Source of the DNA: Mycoplasma sp. (ex Biomphalaria glabrata) | GTDB taxonomy: Bacteria; Bacillota_I; Bacilli_A; Mycoplasmatales; GCF-1484045 | DNA length: 64,000 nt | NCBI RefSeq assembly: GCF_001484045.1 | Contig: NZ_CP013128.1 | Span: forward strand, 414,283 to 478,282 | Direction: 5' to 3' | In this document: positions 30,520 to 42,996 of the stretch, piece after piece | How the letters are laid out: each line of letters begins with the position of its first letter | How positions within the stretch are numbered: position 1 is the first letter of the stretch | Notes under the pieces: generated by a model | Seen by the model: only the letters and a program-made list of their open reading frames with translations | Database searches by the model: none | Told to the model about the DNA's origin: nothing | Translations under genes and position numbers: made by a program

Positions 30520-31959
30520 ATGATAAAACGTCATATGGTTTTTTTTAGAGCACATAACATTTTTGATAAAAAATTTTTAAAATCAATATTACCATTTTTA
30601 ATACCTGCTATTCTACAAGCATTAATCGATGTATTAATTAATTTTATTGACTCATTTTTGATTGGGAGTGTTAATACCCCAAATCACACAGATAATGTTT
30701 CAGCTTTAGTGGGAGTTACCGCTACGCAATCATTAATTTTTGTTGGGATATCAGTGATTATTGGCGCAGCATATGGTTGTAGTACATACGCTGCTCAATT
30801 TTTTGGTGCTGAAAAATATAGAGATTTACAAAAAAACAATATTGTTAGGTTATATTTGTCTGTTGTGACGGGTTTAATTTTTATGATTATTTGCTTTATT
30901 TTTCAAAGTACATTATTAAATTTATTTTTAAATGTCGATGGAACTGTCGGATCGAATGATAATGTTGGACCAATTGCTTTGACTTATGCCAAAACTTATG
31001 CACAATATGCCTTTTGAACTCTTCCATTAATTGGTGTGAGTTACACATTAATTGCGTCATATCGCGATTGTAAATATGTTTTACCCCCTTTTTGCAGTAG
31101 TTTGTTTGTGTTGATCATTAAATTTGCGATAACATTACCTATTTGTTTATCAAATCGTGATAATCCTGATTTAATAATTAATGTACTAGGAATTTCGAGA
31201 CTAGTTTCATATTTTATTATTCCGATTTTTTTAATTATTTATGGATACTGAAAGAAGTACGAATTCTTGCCAAGATTTTTTATTTTTAAAGATAACGAAC
31301 TCGTAAAAAAAGTTCTTATTAAAGCATTGCCGTTGATTGTTAATGAATTATTGTGAACAGTTGCTATCTCAAGTCAAATTTATTCTTATTCGAAACTAGG
31401 GGGTAATAGATTAGCTGGAGCAGAGGTTTCCTTTTCAATAAATGAATTATTTTTTACATTTTCACTAGGTTTGGCACCAATAGTTGCTGCCTTAGTTGGT
31501 CACCGCTTAGGAGAGAATGATTTAAAAAACGCAAAAAGAGATGCATATCGCTTAATTATTTTTTCTGGATTTGTTTCAATAATTATTGAAGTTCTTATAT
31601 TAATTTCAGCATTCATTGTTCCAAGATATTTATATTCAGGATTAACCACGGATGCTATTTCATACGCAAGAAATATGTTACTTGTTTTAGCTGGATTTTA
31701 CATTTTCATGGTGATCAATGGGGTTATTTATTATATTTTAAGAATTGGCGGAGATATTAAATCGGTGTTTATTGTTGATTCTATATCAACTATTTTAATA
31801 AATGGTTTGGGAACTTTCTTACTTGTTGAATTTTTATCACCATATATTGATTATGACCCAACGATTATTTATCTAATTATTTGTGCATCATACATTATAA
31901 AAACTACAATTTGTTTCTATATTTTCCAAAAAAAACGTTGGTTAAGAAGTTTGGTTTAA
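30520..31959 (+). CDS. MATE family efflux transporter
   Basis: A 479-residue inner-membrane protein with about twelve hydrophobic segments and the two-fold repeat of the MATE family (GSVNTPN and VGVTATQSLIFVGISVIIGA in the first half, SFSINELFFTFSLGLAP in the second). It would export drugs or toxic compounds using a sodium or proton gradient. Three TGA Trp codons. Substrate unknown. Confidence 0.9.
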
Positions 31960-32006
31960 TAGAAATTAATGGGAATAATGACTATATTAAATTAACTCAT
32001 AAATTA

Positions 32007-32012
32007 TATAAT
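32007..32012 (+). promoter_or_regulatory. -10 box of leaderless ackA
   Basis: TATAAT ends 8 bases before the ackA ATG at 32021; no ribosome binding site between. Confidence 0.6.
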
Positions 32013-32020
32013 TGTTATGT

Positions 32021-33220
32021 ATGAATAAAAAAGTTTTAGTTATTAATGCAGGAAGCACTTCTTGCAAATTCATGATATTTGAATTTCCATCAGAAAAAAT
32101 ATTAGCACAGGGGAATGCGCGTAACATTGGTTTAGAAGATTGCGCAATTTTAATTGAGTATGGTGATCAAAAAAATGAAACATTTACGCCAAGTTTTAAT
32201 TATCAACAAGCATTAAATAAAATATTTAGTTTAGTAGTTGATTTAAAAGTAATTAAATCATTAGAGGAATTAGAATTTGTAGGACACCGTTTTGTGCATG
32301 GTGGAGAACTAAAAGAATCTAAATTGATGACGAATGATATTGTGGAAACAATCGAAAAAATGTCTCCATTTGTACCATTACACAATCCACCATCTTTACA
32401 ATGTTACAAATTAATTAAGGAAAATTACCCTCATTTTAAGCATGTAGCCGTATTCGATACATCATTTCACGCAACAATTCCTAATTTTGAATTTTTATTT
32501 CCAGTTCCATTAAGATTTTATACAAATCACAAAATTCGAAGATACGGTTTTCATGGGACAAGTTTTCGTTCAATTCTACAAATGTTCATCGATGAAACAG
32601 GAATTAAAAAACCAAATTTAATTGTTGCTCATATTGGCGGAGGTGGAAGTGTTTGCGCCATTAAGGATGGAAAATCTTACGCTACAACGATGGGACTAAC
32701 ACCACTTGGTGGTTTTTCAATGTTAACAAGATCGGGAGATTTAGATCCATCGGTATTAGAACATATCATAAAAACAGAAAATTTAACATTAGACCAAGCA
32801 ATGGAAGTTTTATGAAAAAAATCTGGAGTTCAAGGTTTAGCAGAATTACCAACTGGGAAAAGTTTTATAGATTTAACAAAGGAAGCACGTGAAGGTAACG
32901 AAAAGTATGCAATTGCTTTAAGAAATTACACTGAAGGAATCATTGGCTACATTGCAAAATATTATTTTAAATTAAGAGGAAAAGTTGATGCAATTATTTT
33001 TACAGGAGGGGTTTGTGAACATAGCGTTTATGTTCGTGAACAATTCTTTAGCGCCATTCAAGAAACTCTACAATTAAAATATAAAAAAGACTATAATCCC
33101 AATCATTCAATTAAATCATGACATGAATTAACTGATGAAAATAATAAATTAAAAATGATTGTTTTACCAACTAAAGAAGAATTAATCATTGCAAGGGACA
33201 CATACGAAATAACGAATTAA
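32021..33220 (+). CDS. ackA: Acetate kinase
   Basis: Acetate kinase, 399 residues: acetyl phosphate + ADP to acetate + ATP. VLVINAGSTSCKFMIFEF at the start, VFDTSFHATIP, RYGFHGTS and HIGGGGSVCAI are family signatures. The ATG at 32021 is preferred over TTG at 32012. It is followed 10 bases later by PFOR, so the pair forms a pyruvate-to-acetate ATP-forming path; a phosphotransacetylase is not seen in the window. Confidence 0.97.
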
Positions 33221-33230
33221 GGGGTTATTT

Positions 33231-36200
33231 ATGAAAAAAATAATTATTAATGGAACAACAGCTGCCGCTTTAACAGCTTATCAATTTTCAGAGGTTTGTG
33301 CTATTTATCCAATTTCGCCATCTTCAAGTATTTCAGAATACATGGATATTTACTCAGCAAAGAAAAAGGCGAATGTTCTAGGAAATGTGGTTGATATTAT
33401 TCAAATGCAATCTGAAGTAGGAGCGATAGCTGCTGTTCATGGAGCTTTACAAACTGGAGTATTGTCATCTACATTTACTTCTTCGCAAGGTTTATTATTG
33501 ATGTTGCCAAATCTTTATAAATTACGTGGAGAAATGTTGCCATCTGTTATATATGTAGCGAGTCGTTCAATCGCTTCTAGAAGTTTAAGTATTTTTTGTG
33601 ACCATCAAGATATTTATGCGACAAGAATTACTGGTGTTCCAATAGTTTCTGCCGCATCAGTTCAAGAAATTTTAGATTTAGCTCCAGCCATTCATGCATC
33701 ATCTTTACAAGCATCATCACCTTTTATTTTCTTTTTTGACGGATTTAGAACAGGTCATGAAACTCAAAAAGTGGAAGAGTATACACAGGAAATGTATAAT
33801 CAATTTCTAAATAATGATGATTTAACGAAATTTAGAAATAGAACTATGACCCCAATGGATCCAGATACACGCGGAACGTCAGAGGATGAATCCTCTTTTT
33901 TTCAATCTATTGAGTCACAAAATTTTCAAAATCAATTAATTATTGATTCAGTAAAAGAACAATTCAAAAAAGTGGAGAAATTAACAGGTCGTCATTATGC
34001 ACCTTTTGTTTATAATGGCGCAAAAAATCCTAAATATGTAATGATTATTATGGGTTCAGCAACAGAAATTGCAGAAGAAACAATCAACAATTTAAACGAG
34101 AAAAATGATGAATATGGTGTTATAAAAGTTCATTTGTATCGCCCATTCAGTGTAAAAGATTTTGTTAATGTTTTACCTAAATCTGTGCAAAAAATTGTTG
34201 TTTTAGACCGTGCTAAAGAATGGGGTGCTAATGGTGAACCACTATATTTAGATACTGTTGCAACAATAAACGAAAACAAAGATCAATTTAAAAAATTAGA
34301 CCTAATTATTGGTGGAAGATATGGTTTGAGTTCAAAAGATTTCAATCCTGCAATGGTAAAAAGCTGTTTTGATCATTTACAATCTAATAATCCATTTCAT
34401 TCATTCACTGTCGGAATTAATGACGATATGAACATGACATCTATTAAAATCGATGATTCATATATTATCGAAAAAAGTGACGAAAAATCATACTTGTTTT
34501 GAGGTCTGGCTGGTGACGGAATGGTTTCAGCTGGAAACACAATTACCAACTTTATTGGCGAAAATTCAAAAGATAATGTACAAGTTTATGTTACTTATGA
34601 TTCAAGAAAAGCTGGCGGAATTACAAGAAGTTTTTTGCGAGTTAGTCCAAAACAAATTAAAGCTCCATACTATTCGCAAGCAAATAACTTAATTCTTTGC
34701 TCGAAGGATAGTTTTGTTCTTTCTATAAGAAGTATGTTGTCTACTTTAGGGAAGAATGGGATTTTCTTATTGAACACTCAAAGAACATCGCAAGAAATTG
34801 TTGAAATATTACCAAATCGAATGAAAAAACAATTAGCTGATAAAAATGCCAAATTTTATATTATTGATGCAATGAAATTGTCGAAAGAAGCTGGCCTAGG
34901 TGAAAGAATGAATACTGTTATTCAGATGGCGTTTTTATACCTTATTTCAGATGAGAAAAAATTTAATGAATCAAAACAAACATTAAAAGACATTGTTGAA
35001 AAAACTTATGGGAAAAAAGGACAAGACATTGTTGAAGCAAATTTTAAAGCTATGGATTTAGTGTCAAAGGAAAATTTATTAGAAATTAATGTTGATCCTC
35101 ATTGAAAAAAACTACTTATTAATGAAAAACCGATCGACAAAAATATCTCATATGAGGAATTTACGAGATTAATGAACAACATGGATGGGAACGATATTCC
35201 AGTTAGTTTTTTTGCTTCTGAAATTAAAGGAAAGTCACTTTTAGATGGTAAAGCATTGAATCAAGACATTACATTCAATTTGAAACGACAAATGGCTAAT
35301 AATATTCCAGTTTGAAATCCAGAGAATTGTATTCAATGTTCACAATGTGCTTTTTATTGCCCACACGCTACTATCCGCGCTTTTCAATTAACTAATGAAG
35401 AAATAAAAAATGCTCCTAAATCTTTTCCAACCATTGAACAAACAAATCCCGCGAATCAAAAATACCGTTTTGCAATCCATATCGATGCAGAGAATTGTGT
35501 AGGCTGTGGTTTGTGTTCTAATATTTGCCCAGGAAAAGGTCCAGATAAAAAAGCCCTAAAAATGACACCAGCAAAAGAAGTAGCTTTTAAAAATGTTGAT
35601 TTAACTAATTATCTTTTCAAGAAAGTTGAATACAAAACAGATGGTTATTCAACTGATACCATTAAGGGAGCAGCTTTATTGTATCCATATTTTGAAGCTA
35701 GTGGAGCTTGTGCTGGATGTGGAGAAACTCCTTATTATCGTTTATTAACTCAATTATTCGGAAAAGATATGGTGATTGCTAATGCAACTGGATGTACTTC
35801 CATATATTCAGGAACATACCCCTTCACACCACTTACAAGAGATAAAGATGGTTTAGGACCAACTTGAGCCAATTCGTTATTTGAAGATAATGCAGAATTT
35901 GGTTTTGGAATGGTTAGTGCTTCATCGTATAAAAATAATGTTTTACGAGAAACAATTATCAAGAATCTAGATAAAGCAGAACCGGAATTTAAGGAAATTT
36001 TACAACAATATCTAATTGCGCAATCTCGCGAAGAACAACGAAATCTACGCTCTCAATTATTGACTTGAACTAAAAAAACTAAAGTTACTGAATTAAAACT
36101 AATTGATAATTTTAAAGATGTTCTTGTTAAAAAATCGCACTGAATTATTGGAGGAGATGGTTGATCATACGATATAGGTTATTCTGGTATTGATCATGTT

Positions 36201-36794
36201 GTTGCTAGTGGAAAAGATATAAACATTTTAATTTTAGATACGGAAGTGTATTCAAACACAGGTGGGCAAAAATCAAAATCTTCTCAAATCGCTTCGGTTG
36301 AAAAGTTTGCCTTTAATGGTAAAGATGTGGTGAAAAAAGATATTGCTTTAATTTTAATGCAATACAAAAATGTTTATATTGCTAAAATTTCTCTAGGAAT
36401 GAATCCAATGCAAGCAATTAAGGCTTTAAAAGAAGCAGAATCTTACGATGGACCATCAGTTGTAATTTGTTATTGTCCATGTGTAGAACACGGAATTAAA
36501 GGAGGAATGTTTAATCAAAGACTTCATTCAATGCAAGCAGTAATGACGGGTTATTGACAAATTTATCGTCATGATCCAAGATTAATTGATAAAAACCAAA
36601 ATCCATTTCAACTGGATTTTAAAAATCCTAATTTTGAAAATTTACAAACTTTTTTAATGTCAGAAAATCGTTTTGCAATATTGCAAAAAAATAATCCTAG
36701 TCACGCTCAAGAATTATATACTAAATTAAGAGCTAGTTTGGAAGATAAATTCAAACAAGTTAAATTTTTAAGTGAAAATTATTATGGAAAATAA
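33231..36794 (+). CDS. nifJ: Pyruvate:ferredoxin (flavodoxin) oxidoreductase
   Basis: A single-chain PFOR of 1187 residues, full length for the family. It oxidises pyruvate to acetyl-CoA and CO2 and reduces ferredoxin or flavodoxin. Domains in order: pyrimidine-binding domain I (IYPISPSSSISEYMD), domain III in the middle, two 4Fe-4S clusters (CIQCSQCAFYCPHA from C700 and CVGCGLCSNICPG from C756), and the TPP-binding domain with GDGWSYDIGYSGIDH near 976 and NTGGQ. Many TGA Trp codons. AAGGGG lies before the ATG. The end overlaps leuS by 11 bases. Unusual in UGA-Trp mollicutes, which normally use pyruvate dehydrogenase. Confidence 0.96.
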
Positions 36795-39207
36795 AGAAAC
36801 AAATCAATTTGCTTATGATCATTTAGCAATCGAAAGAAAATGACAAAAATATTGAGAACAAAAGAAAATTTTTAAAACAAACATTAAGTCCTTAAAACCG
36901 AAGCAATATATATTAGATATGTTTCCGTATCCGAGTGGTAGTGGTTTACATGTTGGTCATCCAAAGGGTTATACTGCAACAGATGTAGTTGCGAGATTTA
37001 AACGTTTTCAAGGATTTGAAGTACTTCATCCAATTGGTTGAGATGCTTTTGGTTTGCCAGCTGAACAATATGCATTAAAAACAGGGAATGATCCAAGTAC
37101 TTTTACTTTGGAAAATATAGATAATTTTCGAAAACAACTAAAATCATTAGGTTTCAGTTTTGATTATGACCTAGAAGTAAACACAACAGATGAAAATTAC
37201 TACAAATGAACACAGTGAATTTTCCTTCAACTATACAAGCACAATTTGGCAAAAATTGAAACAATTGATGTAAATTATTGTCCTGAATTAGGAACAGTAT
37301 TGGCTAACGAAGAAATTTTAACTATTAACGGCAAAATGGTTAGTGAACGTGGAGAATTTCCTGTTTATAAAAAACCTATGCGACAATGGGTTTTAAAAAT
37401 CACGCAATATGCAGATAAATTACTTGAATTGGATGATTTGGATTGACCAAACGGGATTAAAGAATTACAAAAAAAATGAATAGGTAAAAGTTACGGCCAC
37501 ACTATTAAATTTGAAACTAATAAAGATGTTTTTGTAAATGTATTTACAACTAGATTGGATACATTAGCAGGTGTTTCATATATAGTATTAGCTCCAGAAC
37601 ATATTGATGTATTGCGATTAACTACAAGTGATAATTTGCAACAAGTGAAACGATATATTGATGAAGCAAAATTAAAAAATGATTTTGAGAGACAAAATAA
37701 TATTGAAAACATTACGGGATGTTTCCTAGGTTCGTACGCAATTAATCCTTTAAATAATCAACAAATACCAATTTATATTGCAGATTATGTCTTAAATCAT
37801 TATGGTACTGGAGTAGTTATGGCTGTACCAGCTCATGATAAACGTGATCATAAATTTGCTAAAAAATTTAATTTGCCAATTACCTATGTTATTGAATGTT
37901 CAAAAGAAGATTGTTATGAAGGTGATGGTAAACATATTAATAGCGGATGTGCTAATGGATTATTAATTGAAAACGCTAAAACAGCATTTATGAATGAACT
38001 GAATATAAAAAACGTTGTTACACAATCAATTAATTATAAATTGAAGGATTGAATTTTTTCTCGCCAACGTTATTGAGGAGAACCTTTCCCAATAATTTTT
38101 GATGAGGAAGGGAAAAGTTACCCTATCGATGAAAAAGAATTACCAATTTTACTTCCAAAAGTTAAAAAAATTGAGATTGGTCACGAAGGACAAAGCCCTC
38201 TTTCAAAAATAACTAATTGAATTAAATTTGAAAAAGATGGGAAAATGTATACACGTGATAGTAATACCATGCCTCAATGAGCTGGAAGTTGTTGATACTA
38301 TATTGCCTATATTCTAAAAAAAGATGATGAATACATTCCAATTAATTCAAATGAAGCTAAAGAATTATTAGATAAATGATTACCAGTTGATTTGTATGTT
38401 GGTGGCCAAGAACATGCTGTTTTACATCTATTGTATGCAAGATTTTGACATCGTTTTTTATTTGATATTGGTATCACTTCGAAAAAAGAACCTTTTCAAA
38501 AATTATTTAATCAAGGTATTATTTTGGGAGAAAATGGCGAAAAAATGTCAAAATCAAAGGGAAACGTTATCAATCCTGATGATTTAGTTCATCAATATGG
38601 GGCAGATGCATTTAGACTTTACGAAATGTTTATGGGACCATTAGACGCAACACTACCATGAAGTAATGATAATTTAATGGCAATGCGTAAGTGAATCGAT
38701 CGTATGTATTTAGCGATTAAAAACTGTCAAATCCAAGATAATGATGATTTAAATTACGAATTCAATTTGATGGTAAAAAAAGTAACAGATAATTTAGGAT
38801 TATTAAAATTTAATGTTTCAATTAGTGAATTTATGATTTTTGTAACTCAATTAATAAATAAAAAAGTTATTTCAAAAAAACATTTAAAATCATTTCTTGT
38901 TATGTTAAATACATTTATTCCGCACATAAGTTCCGAAATATGATCAAACTACTTTGAAGAAAACATTAATGAGCAAATATGACCATTAGTTAATGAAAGT
39001 GATTTAATCAAATCAGAAATTACATTACCAATTCAAATTGACGGAAAAACAAAATTTTTCCTACAAGTTCCAAATAATGCTAGTGAAAAAGAGATTTTAG
39101 GTTTGTTAAAAGGAAATCCTGAATTTACTAATAAATATGACACAAACAACATTCAACGCATTATTTATGTAAAAAATAAAATTATTAACTTAATCATAGG
39201 TAAATAA
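36784..39207 (+). CDS. leuS: Leucyl-tRNA synthetase
   Basis: LeuRS, 807 residues, bacterial type. The ATP-binding HIGH-like motif is HVGH at 56-59 ([16 protein letters not shown]) and KMSKS is at 587-591. The editing domain sits between (about 220-400) and includes [16 protein letters not shown]. Around twenty TGA codons encode Trp. The ATG is inside the PFOR end, so translation is probably coupled. Confidence 0.97.
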
Positions 39208-39248
39208 TTAATTATTCTAATAATAGGCATTATTTATTGGAGATTATC

Positions 39249-39497
39249 ATGAAATGCTTTTTAGATTTATGTAATTCAAAGATCAAACTAGGTTTTATGA
39301 ATTCACACAGCGATCTTGATGTTTATTATTTTAACTCTAAAATACTTCTTAAATCTGCAAGTTATAATTTACATCGTATTGAATCTAATAACATAATCGC
39401 TTCTTGTCCTCAAACTAAATTGGGTGACGACATCATAACAAAAAAGTGTATAATGAAACCTAATTTAGTATTACACCGACTATATAATTATTTTTAG
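39249..39497 (+). CDS. Small hypothetical protein
   Basis: An 82-residue protein, MKCFLDLCNSKIKLGFM at its start, with six cysteines and no membrane segment. GGAG six bases before the ATG supports translation; a TTG at 39237 is an unlikely earlier start. Lies between leuS and a dipeptidase. Family not recognised. Confidence 0.5.
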   Translation: MKCFLDLCNSKIKLGFMNSHSDLDVYYFNSKILLKSASYNLHRIESNNIIASCPQTKLGDDIITKKCIMKPNLVLHRLYNYF

Positions 39498-39510
39498 AAA
39501 GGGAATAACA

Positions 39511-40902
39511 ATGATTAACTTTAAAGAGGAAATTGATAAAAGAAGAGAAAGTATTTTAGAAGACTTGAAATTAATTATCCAAACAAAAACAGTTTACGAT
39601 GAATTTACAATATCTCCAGAAACCCCTTTCGGAAGATATGTTGCAAAAGGTTTTAAACGTTTACATCAATTAGCTGATCGTGATGGATTTATTTTTAAGG
39701 ATGACGCAGGATATGCTTGTCATATCGAATATGGAAATGGAGAAGACCTATATGCAGCATTAGCTCATATAGATACAGTTCCTTTTGATGAAAATCATTG
39801 AACTTATCATCCGACTTCAGCTACGGTAATTGATAATGAAATGTGAGGACGCGGAACGCAGGATGATAAAGGACCATTAATTGCTTGTTATCATGCATTA
39901 AAAATTATCAAGGAATTAAAGTTGCCAATTAAAAATAAGTTTCGTTTAATTGTTGGTGGTGATGAAGAAAGATTTTCAAATTGTATCAAACATTATATGG
40001 AAACCCACCCTCAACCTAAGCTAGCCTTTACCCCTGACGGAAATTTCCCAGTTACCTCAGCAGAAAAATATATTCGTGTTTTTAATTTAACAGGAAAAAT
40101 CGAAAATAATGACATCATCATTATGATGAAAGCAGGATTTGCAACAAATATTGTTCCTGACATTTGTGAAGTTATTGTAAAAGACATTAATTACAAAATG
40201 GAAAAATATTTTGTAGAATTTTTAACAAAAAATAATTTACGCGGAAAAGTTGAAAAGCTACAAGATGGCGTATTGCATTTGTTTTTAAAAGGAAAATCTT
40301 CTCATGCTTGCGAGCCGGAAAAAGGTGTTAACGCTATCGGAAGGATGTGTGAATTTTTAGCTGATTTTACAGAAAATGAAGTAGTTCAATTTATTAATTT
40401 TTATTTTAATGATGATATTCATGGTCACAATTTAGGAGTGCATTATTTTGATAGTTTTGAAGGGAATACAACATTAACACTGAGTCAATTAAATTATGAA
40501 AATTCAAAATTTCAAATGGCAATTGACACAAGAACTCCAAATAAAGAAATTAAAGAAAAATTACCAAAAACATTAGAACGCAAATTGGCAGAAAATTTTA
40601 CAAATTCAGTTCAAGTTAGCTTAATTAAAGAAGGGAAAGGATTATTTTTTGATCCAAAATCTGAAGAAGTAAATTTTTTCCTAAATATCTATAAAAACAT
40701 TACTAAAGATTATGATGCAAAACCTTTAGCAACAGGCGGAGGAACATATGCAAAAAATGTAGATAATTGTATGTGTTTTGGAGCAATTTTTGAAGGTGAC
40801 CCAGATCGTGCTCATCAAATTGATGAAAAAATCAATTTAGATAGCTATTTTTTAGCAATTGAAATTTATTGTCATACTATTTATAAAATGCTTAATAATT
40901 AA
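39511..40902 (+). CDS. pepV: M20 family dipeptidase (PepV-like)
   Basis: A 463-residue metallopeptidase of family M20, resembling PepV, which releases amino acids from dipeptides. Metal-binding motifs: AHIDTVP (His, Asp), GRGTQDDKG (bridging Asp), GGDEE (catalytic Glu and ligand), with a final His ligand in PDRAHQIDE. GAAAGGGA precedes the ATG, and a TATAAT at 39483-39488 could be its promoter. One TGA Trp in NHWTYHP. Confidence 0.93.
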
Positions 40903-40906
40903 CAAG

Positions 40907-40912
40907 TATAAT
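40907..40912 (+). promoter_or_regulatory. -10 box of a leaderless promoter (40921 gene)
   Basis: TATAAT ends 8 bases before the ATG at 40921, without ribosome binding site. Confidence 0.6.
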
Positions 40913-40920
40913 AAAAATAT

Positions 40921-41304
40921 ATGTTAGTTTTATCAAATGTAATGGATTCAATTGGAAGATGCCTGGAAAATGTTCCTATATGATTTTGAATGGTTGTTTT
41001 AACAATCGCTTCGTTAGCTATTTTATTAACAATAATTGCATTAGCTATTAAATCAGGTAGCAACAAAGGTATAAAAACAATTAATGGTGAATTAGATGTT
41101 GAAAAGCATCAACTTTTAAAGAGTGGTATTATTCCGTCTGAAAAGGAAAAAATTGCACTATTGCAAATGTCGACATTTTACTTTAGTAAATCTTTATTAA
41201 CGGCTATTTTTTTTATCGGAAAAAGATTAACTTTAATTTCTGTATTTTTATTTTTATTAGCTTTATTATTAGCAACTTGCGGAATTTTATACTTTAATAT
41301 ATAA
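40921..41304 (+). CDS. Two-helix membrane protein, unknown
   Basis: A 127-residue protein with two hydrophobic helices, at about residues 23-44 and 101-124, joined by a basic loop. Two TGA Trp codons near the start (VPIWFWMVVL). No motif recognised. Leaderless by position (TATAAT 8 bases upstream). Confidence 0.7.
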
Positions 41305-41306
41305 AT

Positions 41307-41335
41307 TTGGTATATTTTCTCAAATATTGTAATAT
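41307..41335 (+). promoter_or_regulatory. tRNA-His promoter
   Basis: TTGGTA and TAATAT spaced by 17 bases, about 28 bases before the tRNA. Confidence 0.5.
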
Positions 41336-41363
41336 TAAATGTGTTAGTTTTAACTAATAATAT

Positions 41364-41440
41364 GGCGGATGTGGCGAAGTGGTTAACGCACTAGATTGTG
41401 GCTCTAGCACTCGAGGGTTCAAGTCCCTTCATTCGCCCCA
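41364..41440 (+). tRNA. tRNA-His (GTG)
   Basis: Cloverleaf with encoded extra G at position -1 pairing to C73, acceptor GCGGATG with CATTCGC, anticodon loop TTGTGGC (anticodon GTG), T-loop GGTTCAAGTCC and encoded CCA. The extra G is the hallmark of tRNA-His. Confidence 0.95.
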
Positions 41441-41491
41441 TTTTTTTTATAAATTATTACTTAATATATAAAAAAAATGAGAGGAATTCTT

Positions 41492-42022
41492 TTGAAAAAT
41501 TTAGCACCAGGAATGATTATTAAAGTTCATGCATACAAACATGATGGTACCATTTATCGAGAATGATCACGTTGCAAAGTAATGAAAAATGAACCAAATT
41601 ACTTGATTCTAAATAATAAAGATATTTTAATTAAAGAAATTAAAGGTCAAACCTATCGTACTAAAGAATTAGCAATTTGATTTTTACCAAAAAATGAGTG
41701 GTTTAATATTTTAGCGATTATTCACGATAATGACATTAGTTGATATTGTAATTTAGCAACACCTATTGTTTATGATGGTGAAGTGTTAAAATACATTGAT
41801 TATGATATTGATTTAAAGGTATTTGAAAATGGCAAATACGCTATTAAAGATTTGGACGAGTTTTTTGAACATAAAGAAAATTACAATTATCATTTAAAAA
41901 TTTGTGAAAAAATTGAAAATAATTTAATTGATTTAGTTAAAAAAATTCGCGAGCAAACACATTTTTTTAACAAAGAATTCGTTAATGAATTAGTTGGAAA
42001 ATATAATGATAAAAATTGCTAG
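41492..42022 (+). CDS. Nucleoside tri-/diphosphate phosphatase, DUF402 family
   Basis: A 176-residue DUF402 (Ntdp-like) protein. The characteristic pattern is seen: VHAYKHDGTIYREWSRC, TYRTKELAIWFLPKNEWFN, WYCNLATPI and LKYIDYDIDLKVF. Family members hydrolyse nucleoside tri- and diphosphates using the conserved acidic residues. The start is a TTG at 41492, 6 bases after AGAGGA; no ATG gives the full family N-terminus. Heads the tsaE-tsaB-tsaD group (tsaE overlaps its end). Confidence 0.88.
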
Positions 42023-42464
42023 TTTTTCGAACTATAATGAAATCGATGTTAAAAAATTAGTTAAGAAATTAACTAAACATTTTTATAACGGATTAATTAT
42101 TTATTTTGAAGGCGAAGTAGGTTCTGGTAAAACCTTCTTAATTGATAAATTAATTAATGAATTAGATGAAAAAATTCACGCTTCAAGTGCAACGTTCACG
42201 ATTGTAGAAACTAAGAAAGTTAATAATTACACTCTAAATCATATCGATTGTTATCGTTTGGAAGATAATAGCGAAAATAAAAATTTATTAATGGAATCGC
42301 TAGAAGTTGATTTAGTTTTTATTGAATGAGCAAGTAAATTAAATTTTTTACAAGATATACCGCATTTACTAATAAAAATTCAGAACAACAATAATGAAAG
42401 TCGTAATTATTTAATATATACAAATGATGAAAAAATTAACCAAAAATTTAAGGATATCCAATAA
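42006..42464 (+). CDS. tsaE: tRNA t6A biosynthesis ATPase TsaE
   Basis: TsaE, 152 residues, the ATPase of the TsaBDE complex that makes t6A37 in tRNAs decoding ANN codons. P-loop GEVGSGKT at about residues 33-40, the acidic HIDCYRLED and FIEWASK follow. The ATG at 42006 overlaps the previous gene. One base separates it from tsaB. Confidence 0.92.
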
Positions 42465-42465
42465 T

Positions 42466-42996
42466 ATGTATAAATTATTAATCGACTGCACGTCAAATTA
42501 CTTAATTATCGCTTTAATAAAAGATAGTAATTTATTATTTTCTTTAAAAAAAGATAATGCAAAAAATCACACTGAGAATGCACTAGAAGAAATTATTAAA
42601 ATGATTAAACATAATAATTTAAATAAAGAAGATATTGGTCAATTATTAGTAGTGAGCGGTCCTGGAAGCTTTACCGGAATACGTGTAGCTTTAACAATCG
42701 CTAAAACTTGAAAAATTTGAAATCCTTCTATTCAATTATTTTCTACAAATAGTTTTTTATTAAATAGTTTTGGTAGAAACGAAGTGAAAATAAGAGCAAA
42801 TAGATACGAAGTATATTTTGCAAATGTAGATAACTTAAAGTTGAGTAATGTTCAGACTAAAAGAGACCAAGAATCAATTAGTGATTATGAATCGTTTGAC
42901 CTAGAAAAAATTGATTTGTCATATTTATTAAATTGTTTTTTAGAAGTAAAAAAATTAGAAGATTTTCAACCATTTTATTTTAAAGGGGTGATCTAA
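42466..42996 (+). CDS. tsaB: tRNA t6A biosynthesis protein TsaB
   Basis: TsaB, 176 residues, the inactive TsaD paralogue that stabilises the complex. VSGPGSFTGIRVALTIAKT is the family signature. Shorter than the usual 220-230 residues, typical of reduced genomes. One base overlap with tsaD. Two TGA Trp codons. Confidence 0.93.

Noticed and set aside
34453-34692. A plus-strand frame of 79 codons in PFOR
   Set aside because: Shifted frame within an intact PFOR gene, without family match.
39203-39216. AATAATTAATTATT palindrome after leuS as terminator
   Set aside because: No G or C in the stem and no T run after it; expected by chance in AT-rich DNA.
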